The translations under genes and the position numbers were made by a program. Shown piece after piece: positions 1 through 11,000 of a stretch of 64,000 nt of DNA. The notes under the pieces are model-generated. The model saw only the letters and a list, made by a program, of their open reading frames with translations, had not been told where the DNA came from and ran no database searches. Location of the stretch: assembly GCA_039720395.1 (NCBI GenBank), contig CM077828.1:25524717-25588716 (forward strand). The letters are read 5' to 3'. Source of the DNA: Liquidambar formosana. Taxonomy: Eukaryota; Streptophyta; Magnoliopsida; Saxifragales; Altingiaceae. The stretch's first letter is position 1, and the number at the start of each line of letters is the position of its first letter.

Positions 1-1065
1 AGAAAGAAAAAACTTAAGAATCTCTCCCGTAACATTTACAAATTTCAAAGAAAGTGACCTTAAGAACTTAATGCTTGGTAAACCAAGAGGGCTTTGGAGG
101 TAAACATAACACTCGTGTGGAAAGTTGTACTGCTCAGGAGCTCTCCAACTGCCTTCATATGTTTTCAAGTTTAACTCAAGCCTTTTAGCTCTCTTTGCAA
201 TTGAAAAGTCAATCCATTTATCAATGCTGGATTTGAAACTACTATCCAACCAAAAACAAACTATGAACTCATCTATAGTCGAACCTTGATGCAATTCCAA
301 GACTTGGTTCACCCACCTCACATATTTAGATTGTTCCACTTCTAGAAACCATGGGTCTTCCTGCTTTTTCTTCGAACCATCCAAGTCCAAACTACCAGTG
401 CTAAATGGCCATAAATATTGCCATCTTTTTGAAAGAACACTAGTACTCGCCGCTTCTTTAATTGTCAACCAAGAAATAATACAAGCAAGAATTTCATTTG
501 GCATATGACTAATCCAATCGTCCAAATAATTCTCTCTCCCATCACCCAACTAATAGAAAGAAGAAACATAAAGGAAAGAAAAAAGTGTTTAGCAAAATTA
601 CCAAACTATTCAAATTGGATAGAAGTTCATCTAACAGGCGAAGCAAGAGTAAATTAAGAACAATGTAACAACAACGACAATCGAAGAAACAAAAACAGCA
701 ACAACAATTGATGGGATGGGGGGGATTTTATGGGCACATTTGGACAAACAACGAAAATTGAATTGTTTCTTGTGTTATTATTTATAAAAAAATCAACACT
801 TTTGTTATTTGTGTAATTATTATAGGAGAAAATTCACAATCATGAATGAACCCATTATAGAAAATCAAAGTAGCAAATTATTTAAATTCAATAAAAAGCT
901 CATCCAACAGGTCAAGCAAGAGTAAATTGATAACAATGCCGCTGACGATGACGAAAAAAAAAATATCCCCTTCAAAATTAAAAAAAAAATAAATAATAGA
1001 GTGAGGAATAAAAAATTCACCTGCTTTTGGGCACATATAGAGGTCTTCTTCACCCACTTCCCCAT
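1..1065 (-). CDS. F-box/LRR (FBD-type) protein, 5' part, cut by the window edge
   Basis: F-box proteins are substrate receptors of SCF ubiquitin ligases; the leucine-rich part normally chooses the target. On the minus strand exon 1 (1065-1021) encodes a short N-terminus starting MGKWVKKTS and ends at a GT donor. The intron (1020-550) ends in a pyrimidine-rich tract followed by ATTAG. Exon 2 runs from 549 to the edge with 183 open codons. It opens with an F-box: MPNEILACIISWLT, then SVLSKRWQYLW, the usual LSKRW..LW signature. After this come a W..VNQVLELH segment, a VCFWL stretch and LPSIKFLRSLSLKFV, the order seen in plant F-box/LRR/FBD proteins. The first exon is placed by splice logic only, so the start is less certain than the F-box itself. 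The C-terminal LRR and any FBD domain lie outside the window. The substrate cannot be inferred. Confidence 0.82.
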
Positions 1066-1390
1066 TTAATATGGGAAAAACTAAAGTTGTTGTGCTTGCC
1101 CTTTTCGTTAATCAACCTGAAATTTCGATTCATAAGCTTTAGAAACTGCCCAACAAGAAAATCACACAACTAGCTGAGAAATTACAATAACCAATGCACT
1201 AGTAGATGTACAAACCGATGTAAAGAGAAAAACTTGTCTGCAAAGTATATGATATGGAACCTCTGGCTCTAAAGAGCATGCACTGTCGACGTCGCCGGCG
1301 GCGAATCGGGGTGAAATCCCTCCTTTCCTCTTTCATCCCTCCCTCTGTTTCGTGTCAGCTGTGATCAAACGTCCATTTTTCCTTTCCGTA

Positions 1391-1796
1391 GGCTCTGTAT
1401 GGATTGAGAGAAATGGAGAGAAGAGAAGAGAAAAGAAGAGAAGGGAAGAGGAGAGAAGAGAAGAGAAAGTAACTTTCTCTTCACCCTGTTTGGTTAGTTA
1501 GACCTCATTAACGAAGAGAAAAGGAGAGAAAGTAGTCAAAATTACATTAATACCTTTTTTTATATATTAAAGTGAAATTATTTAGGGATATATTTGTTAT
1601 TTCATAGCTAACTTATTACTTTTCTCTCCCTTTTTCTCCAAATCTCTCTAATTTAGAGAGAAAGTTAAATGGGTTCATTTTCTCTCCATTTTCTTTTTCT
1701 TCTCTCCTAAATTAACAATCCAAATAAAGAAAATAGAAAAAAAATCATTTTCTTTTTTCTTCTCTTCTCTCCGTTTCTCTCAATCCATACATAGCT
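1391..1796. mobile_element. MITE with purine-rich terminal inverted repeats
   Basis: The left end GCTCTGTATGGATTGAGAGA is repeated inverted at the right end (reading inward AGCTATGTATGGATTGAGAG). The match continues for about 35 bp through GGAGAGAAGAGAAGA with few mismatches. A GTA triplet flanks both sides (1388-1390 and 1797-1799) and may be the target duplication. The 406-bp interior is AG/CT-rich and noncoding. It sits in the intergenic space between the divergent F-box and NFD4-like genes, so it may lie in their shared promoter region. The superfamily is not certain. Confidence 0.65.
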
Positions 1797-2074
1797 GTAA
1801 TGTCGGCAGAAAAGGTCTCAGCGGCGAGTAAGCGACTATGCATGTCACCTATACTAATTTTACGTTCGTAAAAATCATATTGTAAAATTACCTATACGGA
1901 TTGGTCCCACTATTAGCAAATAATTACAGTTGCTGGACATTTTGTATTAAAGTGTGATTATTTTCCCATAGCAGTACGACTCAGTAATTCCCCCATTTTA
2001 TGGGATTTACACATGAGGGAAGAAAGAGAACACTCACTCAGAGCAAGAGGGGTGCCTACTGCCTAGGACCAGAA

Positions 2075-2902
2075 ATGGAGAGGATCAGCAACAGCAAGTG
2101 GATAGCTACGGTTGCCAGCATATGGATCCAGTGCAGCAGTGGCTCACTCTACACCTTCAGCATCTACTCACCCGTCCTCAAGTCAACCCAATACTACACC
2201 CAATCAACGCTCGACACCGTCTCCGTCTTCAAAGACCTCGGCGCCAACTCCGGTGTCCTCTCCGGCCTCCTCTACTCCGCCGTTTCCACCCCACATCGCC
2301 ACCGTTCCCCCTCTTATTCTCCTCCTCCTTCGATCATTCGTGGTGGGCCATGGGTGGTTCACTTGGCCGGGGCGGTTCAGTGCTTTGTTGGCTACTTCCT
2401 TATGTGGCTCTCCGTCGTCGGAGTCATTCCGAGGCCGCCCGTGGCGGCGATGTGCTTGTTCATGCTCGTGGCGGCTCATGCTCAGACTTTTTTCAATACT
2501 GGGAATGTTGTCACTGCTGTTCGGAATTTTCCTGATTATGGTGGAACCGGTGTGGGCATTATGAAGGTATATCGATTTTCTTCCTCTCTGTTTGCAGAAT
2601 TCTAATTTACAGTGTTTGAGCGCTGTTTATACATGTCGATTGCTATAAAACATGGTGGGTTTTGAAGTCATCAATATATATTCATAGCAAAAATGTAGGA
2701 GGACTTGAAATGCAGATTATTGGGTATCCGAATTAGGATTTGTTTGGTTGTGGAGAAAATTGAGGGAAAGAAGAGAGAAGAAATTTGAAGCCTTGCATCT
2801 ACTGATTAGTTCCGAAGAAAACGAAAATTTTATTTCACTCAACGAAACAATTGGAAAAGACTAGAGTTGCTTATTCTTTCTGTAATGAATCTATATGGGT
2901 TC

Positions 2903-2942
<40 letters not shown>

Positions 2943-4971
2943 TCCTTTAAGTCCGATTTCTAAGCAACAAAACGGTGAACAAGTGAGCATAGCGTTTTAT
3001 TTAAGAAATGCCCAATGTAGAAACCATATTGAATGTTGTGGCAATGAAAATTTTGAAATGAATAAGAGAACAATGGTCAATTTGATTGGAGAAGAAAAGG
3101 GTTAGTGTTGGGTCTGTTCAGAACTTCAGATGTCATTAAGATGGCGGATATCATGACGAGTAGCATGGTTAAGCAAGAAAAGTCCGATATAAAATTGCTG
3201 GCAGTGGGCCCGGGGGGTGGTGTGGGGGAAGGAAACCACCTGTAATAATCATTTGAAATTATATTGAAAAGCCATAAAGTTTCTTAAAGGCTTGGAAAGC
3301 ATGGTTTATATGCTTAGTGAGGATCCACTAATTTCTGCAACAAAAAAAGAGGATCCACTAATTTTTTTGCCTTCAAATTATTTGAGAGATTTTTCAGAAA
3401 TAGGATAACATCCTTTGAACACATTGTATTTGTTCATTTTGATATAGCTTCATTGATGATAGTGCATGCTCGATATCATTCATCATCTGTGCTAGTTGCT
3501 TGAATTTTTATGACCAACTATCGCAAAATTAGTTTGAGGGCCCCCACCTGTTTTTGGAATCATAGGTTGTGGAGATTTTTATTTTTATATCACAGGCCTT
3601 TAGTAGTTGGTCTTTTATCTGATCAGTTCTAGATTGTGAGCCTAAGGATGCTTGTTGAAGTGCTAGTTTTATCATATCTATTTATTAGCATTTCAGTTGG
3701 TGTTCACTTTCTCATTGTACTAAAGGGATTTCATCTGGAGCCTTAAAAAAATCCTTTTTGGCTAGGGTTTTCTTGGTCTAAGTGGAGCAATATTAATTCA
3801 AGTGTACCGGACTATATTTGACAACAAGCCTACTTCATTTCTTCTGATGCTGACAGTGTTGCCTGCTGTTAACGCTCTGTTGCTTATGTGTTTTGTAAGA
3901 ATCCATGAAACAAGTGAAGGAGATGAAAAGAAGCACTTGAATGGTTTCTCATTAGTTGCTCTGATAATCGCTGCTTATCTCATGGTCGTAATAATCTTGG
4001 AGAACATACTTACATTACAATTATCAGTACGCATCTTTACATTTATTGTTCTTATTCTGTTGCTTGCCTCACCTCTTTGCGTCGCGATTAAAGCCCAATC
4101 CCAGCAGAGGGTCTCTGATGGGATTTCACAGACTTTCTTAATTGAGGGGGACCAATTAATGGATGATCCCAATCAGTTGAGTGCTGAAAAGACGTATGCA
4201 AGACAAGATCCCACTGGCTATCATCAGATGCCTAATGACCCTGATCAAGACATGGATGCTACTGATAAGAAGAAGACTTTCCCATGGGGAGAACATCTGA
4301 ATCTCTTACAAGCCATGTGCACCAGTAACTTCTGGTTATTGTTTCTTGCCATGGCATGCGGTATGGGCTCAGGACTTGCTACAGTGAATAACATGAGCCA
4401 AATAGGAGAATCTTTCGGTTACAAAAGCTATGAGACAAGTACTTTGGTTTCTTTGTGGAGCATTTGGAACTTCCTCGGCCGTTTTGGAGCTGGTTATGTA
4501 TCAGATTATTTCCTGCACGAGAAAGGTTGGTCAAGGCCATTGTTTATGGCCATCACTCTGGCAACCATGAGCATTGGTCATGTCGTGATTGCTTCTGGTT
4601 TGCCTGGTGCTCTCTATGCTGGTTCAGTATTGGTGGGTGTTTGTTACGGTTCACAGTGGTCATTAATGCCAACAATCACTTCTGAAATATTTGGTGTTAG
4701 GCATATGGGCACCATATTCAACACCATTACCATGGCAAGTCCCCTTGGATCTTATATTTTCTCTGTGAGGGTGGTTGGGTATATTTATGATAAAGAAGCA
4801 TCATCAGAAGGGGGCACATGCTTTGGAACTCACTGCTTCTTTTTATCTTTCCTTATTATGGCATCTGCTACTCTTTTGGGGTTTCTTTCTGCATTGGGAT
4901 TGTTTTTCCGGACAAGAAGTTTTTATAACCAGGTTGTACTCAGAAGACTACAACATTCTGTGAGGGAGTAG
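2075..4971 (+). CDS. Nodulin-like MFS transporter, NFD4-like (complete, two exons)
   Basis: Exon 1 is 2075-2566 (164 codons, ending ..GVGIMK) and exon 2 is 3766-4971. The intron is in phase 0 and the predicted protein is 565 residues, a normal length for plant NUCLEAR FUSION DEFECTIVE 4-like proteins. The N-terminal half is the Nodulin-like domain: SKWIATVASIWIQCSSG, STLDTVSVFKDLGANSG and FFNTGNVVTAVRNFPDYGG are hallmark stretches. Exon 2 resumes with GFLGLSGAILIQVY. After a hydrophilic loop (about residues 270-320) a second major-facilitator half follows with GSGLATVNNMSQIGES and the NFLGRFGAGYVSDYF motif. About twelve hydrophobic segments are visible, so this is an integral membrane protein; the substrate is unknown. 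An in-frame ATG at 2000 would add 25 residues, but family proteins begin at the MERxxSKW position, so 2075 is chosen. No frame disruption was seen. Confidence 0.92.
2907..2944. repeat. CT microsatellite in the NFD4-like intron
   Basis: A run of CT dinucleotides with one interruption lies in the single intron of the transporter gene. It is a simple repeat and far from either splice site. Confidence 0.9.
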
Positions 4972-6248
4972 AAAATTAGTTATAGCTGTTTACTCAGTGG
5001 AAGGTTATAGCTAAAATGCCTACATTTTTTTTTTTTTTTTCCTTGCCTATAGTTTCTTGTGATATAGCATGTACAATATTTAAATCAATTATCTATTTGT
5101 TGATAATAGTTCCTTACTCGGCCTTTCCAAGAAGAGGAAAGGTAGTGTCTGTTTTTGTCATTTTCATCTTTCTCAGTAGTTCCAGTTCATCTGTCGTCAT
5201 TGGTATACTGGCATTGAGTTGACAACTACATTCAATCAAAGGTCCTTGCCTGCCTGTGGAAGTAGAAATTCAAAATTGTTTATGGAAGTACTAGAATTCA
5301 GTCCAACGGATGTAAGTCAATTCAGGTTGTGGTTGTTTGTCCTGACAAACATACTGTGAGAACCATTAGCTATTTTTACACCTCCTTTTGCCATGGAAGG
5401 GGTGCAGATGTAGCCAAAATGAGTGTGAAAATAGGTCCTCCCTTTTTGAATGGGATGGAGAAACCTATGGACCCAATGGTTTTAGGTTGGAAAAGGATCG
5501 GGGTTGTTGGTGATTTCATGAGCTTCTAAAATTATATATATATATATATATATACACAACGTAAATTGTTAATGAGATTACTGATACCGTTATCTTGCCT
5601 CTAGGGGAAACAATGTACGTGATAAAGTTAGAAAGGAAGAAACAAGTACATGATAAACCAATACTCTAATAAGAAGAAAATATGCCCTGTTTTTCTTGCT
5701 TCCCAGTCTTCCCCATCTCTTCCACTTTTTCTCTGTATCGTCTCTCCCCCTTCTGAGGTCACCCATGGCTACTCTTATAAGAGGATAATGTCAGTCGTCT
5801 ATGGTCCTCCAATGCCACATGGCACCTTGTAGTTAAATGCAGCATTTTGCAATGGAGTAATGGGATCAATAGTAGGCTGGCAATAAGCACAAGGTTCTTG
5901 AAGTCACTCTCCTACGCGCTCTGTCAATGTCGATGCATGTACTGACTTGCTGATTTTTGCCATCACAATGCTTCATGAAGGCTGTGTTCTCGTGGTATGA
6001 CGTGCCTCAATGCTGTGTGAATTCCAACAGAATAGCGACAACACTATGTAGAAGTTAGCAGCCAAAGGAAAAGGTAAACTCCTCATTTGAAAAATTATTG
6101 TCCAGCCATTGATGCCCATGGTTCTAATACTGTTGTTGTTGGTCCAAAATGGCGAGAACAAATCACATGGGCCAATCTCCAATGCAATTTTCTCAAGCAA
6201 GTGGACCATAAGCAGGGGAGAAACATCTTCGAGGAGACAAAATTCCAG
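4972..6248. other. Intergenic, 3' flank of the NFD4-like gene
   Basis: No supported gene is seen here. A T run at 5026-5040 and a TA microsatellite at about 5534-5554 are the only clear structures. The first few hundred bases presumably include the transporter 3' UTR. Short open frames are not supported by codon pattern or recognisable domains. Confidence 0.6.
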
Positions 6249-6651
6249 TCATTTGGCGATCGGCAAGGGACAAAGGAAGAGGAGGGACGGGAGCCATTTG
6301 AGTAGTGTGAAAGCTGAAACCACCAGAACCCGATTGCTGAACAGTGGGGTGTGTTGTTGCTGCTGCTGCTGTTGTTGTTGTTGTTGAGAGAATGGAGTGG
6401 AGAAGAGGGACGAACGGAAGCCGGCGGTGAACGACGGCGTCGATGGAGTGACGAAAGCCGGTGTGGACTGTAACAGAGTGCCGAAGGTGGGGGCGGAGGA
6501 TGGGGGAGCCGACGGCGGAGGAAGAGGCCTGAGCCCCGAACATTGTTGTGGAGGAAGAGGATTGAGTTGGAACCCACGGGGGTTTAACCAAAAGCCGCCA
6601 TTTTTATTTGCAGCCTGATGGGCAACAAAGTACTGCGGAGGCATGTATTTT
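6249..6651 (-). pseudogene. Possible degenerate C2H2 zinc-finger exon
   Basis: Reading the minus strand, a strong 3' splice site (T/C tract then TTGCAG) ends at 6652 and opens a frame beginning KYMPPQYFVAHQAANK. Its spacing fits the plant QALGGH finger (K-[FY]-x-x-x-Q-x4-H-Q-x-x-H-K), but QALGGH is replaced by QYFVAH and the last His ligand is Asn. A Pro/Ser-rich region follows, then an 11-12 residue polyglutamine tract encoded by CAG/CAA codons and a hydrophobic end. The Cys-x2-Cys half would have to lie in an upstream exon (above 6660), where only repetitive DNA is visible. This could be a decayed zinc-finger gene, a diverged family member or chance similarity. Confidence 0.3.
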
Positions 6652-6689
6652 CTGCAAGGAAACGCAGTGTCGGGGGAAAAAAAAAAATA

Positions 6690-7110
6690 TGAAAGTGCTG
6701 TTATTAAAAACGCTTTCTGAACGCTACAACCTTTCATTTTTTGGGGTAAATGGAGAGGGTTCGAATTCTTAATCTATTTTACTCTATTATTTTTTTCTCC
6801 ACTTTTACTCACCACTAGACTAATTCCAATAACTTCTAAACCACTATTAATTAACAGCATTTTTCAAACGTGCTATTAATAATATTGCTTTCTAAACCCT
6901 TTTTCGAAAGTGTTATTACTAATATTGCATTCAATGCTGTAAGGGGGAAAAAATGAAAGTCTTGCTAGTAATAGTGGCATTCAATAGTGCTGTTAACCGG
7001 TAGCACTTTCAATGCCATATGGGAAAAAAATGAAAGTATTGTTAGTAATAGCGCTTTCAATTTATTTTTTCTAAAAAGAAATAAAAACACTATTAAAAAC
7101 CACACTTTCA
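6690..7110. repeat. Imperfect short-period repeat (GTGCTATTAATAATATTGC-like)
   Basis: Variants of the words 'gtgctattaataatattgctttc' (in shorter pieces) and 'atgaaagtnttgytagtaatag' recur about eight times in both orientations, for example near 6690, 6860, 6910, 6955, 6990, 7035 and 7085. This degenerate mixture of direct and inverted short units is typical of subterminal regions of DNA transposons, but no ends could be set. Confidence 0.4.
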
Positions 7111-7690
7111 TTAAAATAATTTTTTTCCCTAGCTAGCACTCCCAACATCAAAAAAATAAAAAAGATAAAAACCTAATTGATCACTTAGTCAAAAAAGACC
7201 CTAATTGATCCCTCATTTTAATAAAAATTGTTCCTTTTTTAATTAGAGAAGGAAGTAAAATATCAAAATTAAGATCCTTTTTTTTTTAATAATAAATTAG
7301 GACTTATTCTAGTAGTAACCATACAACTAAAACCATTGCTCTTTTTTTTTTTTTTTTTTTGGTAAATAAAACCATTTCTCTTTTAATAGGTTGGAATCAA
7401 GTCTAATGGATCGGTGAAAATCATCATTTTGACTTTTTGTAGTAATCAATGTTTATGTAGATATTAGGTGTCTCCTATAGACATTAGAGATTAATCCGTA
7501 TTGATCTCAGTAGAGTATGTTATGGTAGGAAAAATACATAAGATATCCTCGATCGTAAATCTCAAAATAAATAGAAAGATACTAAAAGGAGGGGCCGGTA
7601 GTGGTATTACCCAAAACATAAAGGGCGATACATGTAATTTCGTTACAGTAATTCTATTAAGAAAAATCCCCAAACGGATTGGTGGGCACT
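7110..7690. other. AT-rich upstream region of the ELF5-like gene
   Basis: AT-rich sequence with a long T run near 7341-7360. No gene is supported. The promoter of the downstream gene should lie at its right end, but no individual element could be fixed by eye. Confidence 0.5.
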
Positions 7691-7699
7691 TTAGATATA

Positions 7700-7727
7700 C
7701 AGAGAGAGAGAGAGAGAGAGAGAGAGT
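7700..7727 (+). repeat. GA microsatellite in the ELF5-like leader/promoter
   Basis: About 13 GA units lie some 87 bp upstream of the ATG at 7814. GA/CT tracts are frequent in plant 5' leaders and can bind BPC/GAGA-type factors; a regulatory role here is inference. Confidence 0.75.
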
Positions 7728-7813
7728 TTCAGTCTCCCTTATTGCTGCAGCCTGTTCGATTCGAGTTCGAAGAAAAAGAAGAACAGCCTACAACAAATCT
7801 TCAGTAGGTGAAG

Positions 7814-8015
7814 ATGAAGACGACGAAGGGAGGCAAAGTCATGAACCCTACAGACGCTTACCGTAAGGAGCTTCGCAAAAAGGAACTCAAAAGGGTAAAT
7901 TTTTCCTAAAAAAATGTAACCTTTTAGGGTTTTTCTTCTTCTTCTTTTTTCCCTCTCTGTTTGGTTGCTGAGAAAATGTAGGGATAGTAATAAACAAACA
8001 CGAAACTTACGATTC

Positions 8016-8053
<38 letters not shown>

Positions 8054-11000
8054 AAGTTATACATAATATTTTTAGGCTTCCACTATTTTCTGGATTAATT
8101 TTTTATTAGTTCTACGGATGTATAAAATGGTGCCCTAATTCGTGTTTGTAAGATTTTCATTGGGAGACAAACGTAGAACTCTAAATTTGATTTTCATTGT
8201 ATTTCCCTAATTTTTCTCGGCAACTAAACAGATTGTGACTGGGAATAGTACAGCTGATTACAACCCAATTAATTAGTTTTCAAATTTATTAAGAGCCTGT
8301 TTGGTCGGCCAAATGGAAATTAAACGGCTAGTGTATTTTACACTGTATTGAAGGCACAAATCCATCATATTGAATAAAATTGGAGTCATCACCTCAGCTG
8401 ATGTTATAAGATCAATTTTTGGAAATTCATCAAATGCCTTTCTACTCTCATTTCTGATGATGGCTATCATTCTTTTGGGCTTTCCCATTCAAAATGACGG
8501 ATTTGTTCACAAAGTCATATGCAAAACACAATGAAATAATTTGAATGACATAGGACGTCCAAATAGGGCCTAAATCCATGTGGGAAAAAAGTCACTTGAT
8601 GATCTGAAACAAATTTAAAATCAAATTGACAGAATTTGTATATTTCAATGACGACAGTTGCATTTGCACTCCACTACTAGCTTTATGTGTTTTGGTTTCT
8701 GAGTTTGGGACTAAAAAGGAAATTACATGAAAAAAAGGGAGAGTGAGAATAGTGAATTTAAGTTGATTGTTGGATGTAACTTTGCTGACTATTGTTATAA
8801 TACCAAGGATGTACCCTTTACTTTATTTAAAAGGCTCACTAGTGCTGCAGTACAGCCTTCAAAAAGTGAAAATTCTGACCTGATCTCCCATGACATGGCA
8901 CAAGATCTCGCCCCCTACCACCCCACAAAATAGATAAACTCTTGTTAACTCGTGTCCTCCGTGGCCCCATTTCAAAGTTGCTTTTCTCTGCAAGTGTATA
9001 CCTGTAAAATGAATGCAGCCCTCTACCATTTACATGTGTGTGTGTGAGAGAGAGAGTCATGCTAGGGCCCCTAGTTTTCTCATTTCAGTTGCTTTAAATT
9101 TATAGATTGGTTGATAGAAGTTTCATTTAATTATAATGTTTACTTTTCTTTTTCATTTTTATGTGCTTTTAGAAATGTGATTATCCATTTTACATTGGAT
9201 TTGTTTCGAAACACCTACTTTCCATTGTTTATGAGGTTAATGCATGGTTTAAATCTATACTCAAATATTAATCACTCTGTATTTTTCATCTTTAACAGAA
9301 CAAGAAAGAAAGAAAGAAGGTAAGAGAGGTTGGGATTTTGAAGAAGGATCCTGAGACACTTAGGGAGCAGATTGAAAAGTTGGAAATGATGAGTAAGTAA
9401 TCACCTATATATATTTATTCTCTCATATTATGACTTCAATATAGTTTTTTTTTTTATGAAATAAAAGTATATTAATAACAAAAGGCTTAGCCCAAGTACA
9501 TGAGACATATACAAGCACTAAGGAAAGACCCCTCTAAAACTTAAAGGCATCTACAAAAAGAACAAAAGAACGGTTACAACTATTAGTATAATTAGAATGC
9601 CAAAGAAAGATATTCATAATCAAGAAGGACTTCATATCAATGATTGACTTCTCAATTCCTTCAAAAGTTCTAAGATTTCTCTCTCTCCATATGCCCCAAA
9701 AAATGGCATGGGGGACCATTTTGCAAATCTCCTTAGCTTCTTTTTTACCTCCTTTGATCCACCAACTAGCTAGAAGGTCATGAGTCGAAGAGGGAAGGAC
9801 CCATTGAATTCCAAACAAATTAAAAATAAGCATCCAAAGACTATTAGCCACAATACAATGAATTAAAAGATGATCCACTGTTTCCGCTTTCTCTTTGCAT
9901 AAAATACATCTATTAGGCAAAGACCACCTTCTTTGCATAAGATTATCCAAAGTCAAACATTTTTTTCTTCCCACTAACCAACAAAAGAAAGCCACTTTAG
10001 TATGAACTGATGAAATCCATGTAATCTTTGCCGGAATGAAAGGATCTCCATGTAGCCTCAAAAAATTGTAGAAAGATTTCACGGAGAATAAATCCTTGGA
10101 GTCCTTACGCCACATTAAGGAGTCATTCTCACCCACCGAAATCTTACCATCATAAAGAATTTGATAAAATAACATCACACTTTCCAATTCCCAATCATTA
10201 AATCACCTCACAAACGAACATTCCAAGAGATGGTATTATTAGTCCCATCCAAATAATCATGAACCAAGGCATCCTTGTGTAAAACCTTATCATACAAAGA
10301 AGGAAATTCCAACATAAGGGGTAAATTGGAGCACCATACATCTTTCCAAAATCTCACTCTATTACCTCCACCTACTTTAAAACTAACTCCTTTAATAAAA
10401 TCATCCAAGCCTTGCATAATCACCTTCCAAAGACCCACTCCATGAGTACCCCTCACCTCCTTAGTCCACCACCCCTCACTAGCAATATTGTTTTTCATCC
10501 ATTTTAAACGAAAGGTTCTTCTTTTGTTGCTATAATTTAAGGAAAACAAGCATAAGTTGTCATTACTTGTCAAAGTTTGATGGCTATGAAAGTGCATCTC
10601 TAGCCATTTTAATGAAAATTGGTTGTCCAATGTTTTGGAAAGAATGGGGTTGATAAGAAATAACACTTGAGATGTATAGAGTATAGACAATTCATCTAGA
10701 GAGGATAATGGTAGGAACTATAAATTCTGATGCTATAAGGCTGGGGGGCTTGAATAAAGAGTAAAATCTGTCATCACAAGGTAATTTAAGTGGAGTTGAT
10801 GCCATAGGTATAATCTTGTTGACTCTAGTTTACAACTGGGACTTTTGATGTAGTTATTTGATCAGAGGAAGCCCTTTAACAAGGACTATAAACACACACA
10901 AATGTTTCCCCTCTTATGTTGTGAAAGGTGAAACTAACAGATAGTCTGATTGATGTGGCTTAGTAGTATGCCCTTTTATTCAGACAATTAACTGATCAGA

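Noticed and set aside
2000..2074. An upstream in-frame ATG for the NFD4-like gene
   Set aside because: It would add 25 residues not typical of the family. The start at 2075 matches the usual N-terminus.
2098..2564. Alternative 145-150 residue frames and a minus-strand frame over NFD4 exon 1
   Set aside because: They are shadows of the GC-rich coding exon. Only the frame starting at 2075 gives the Nodulin-like domain and joins exon 2 in phase.
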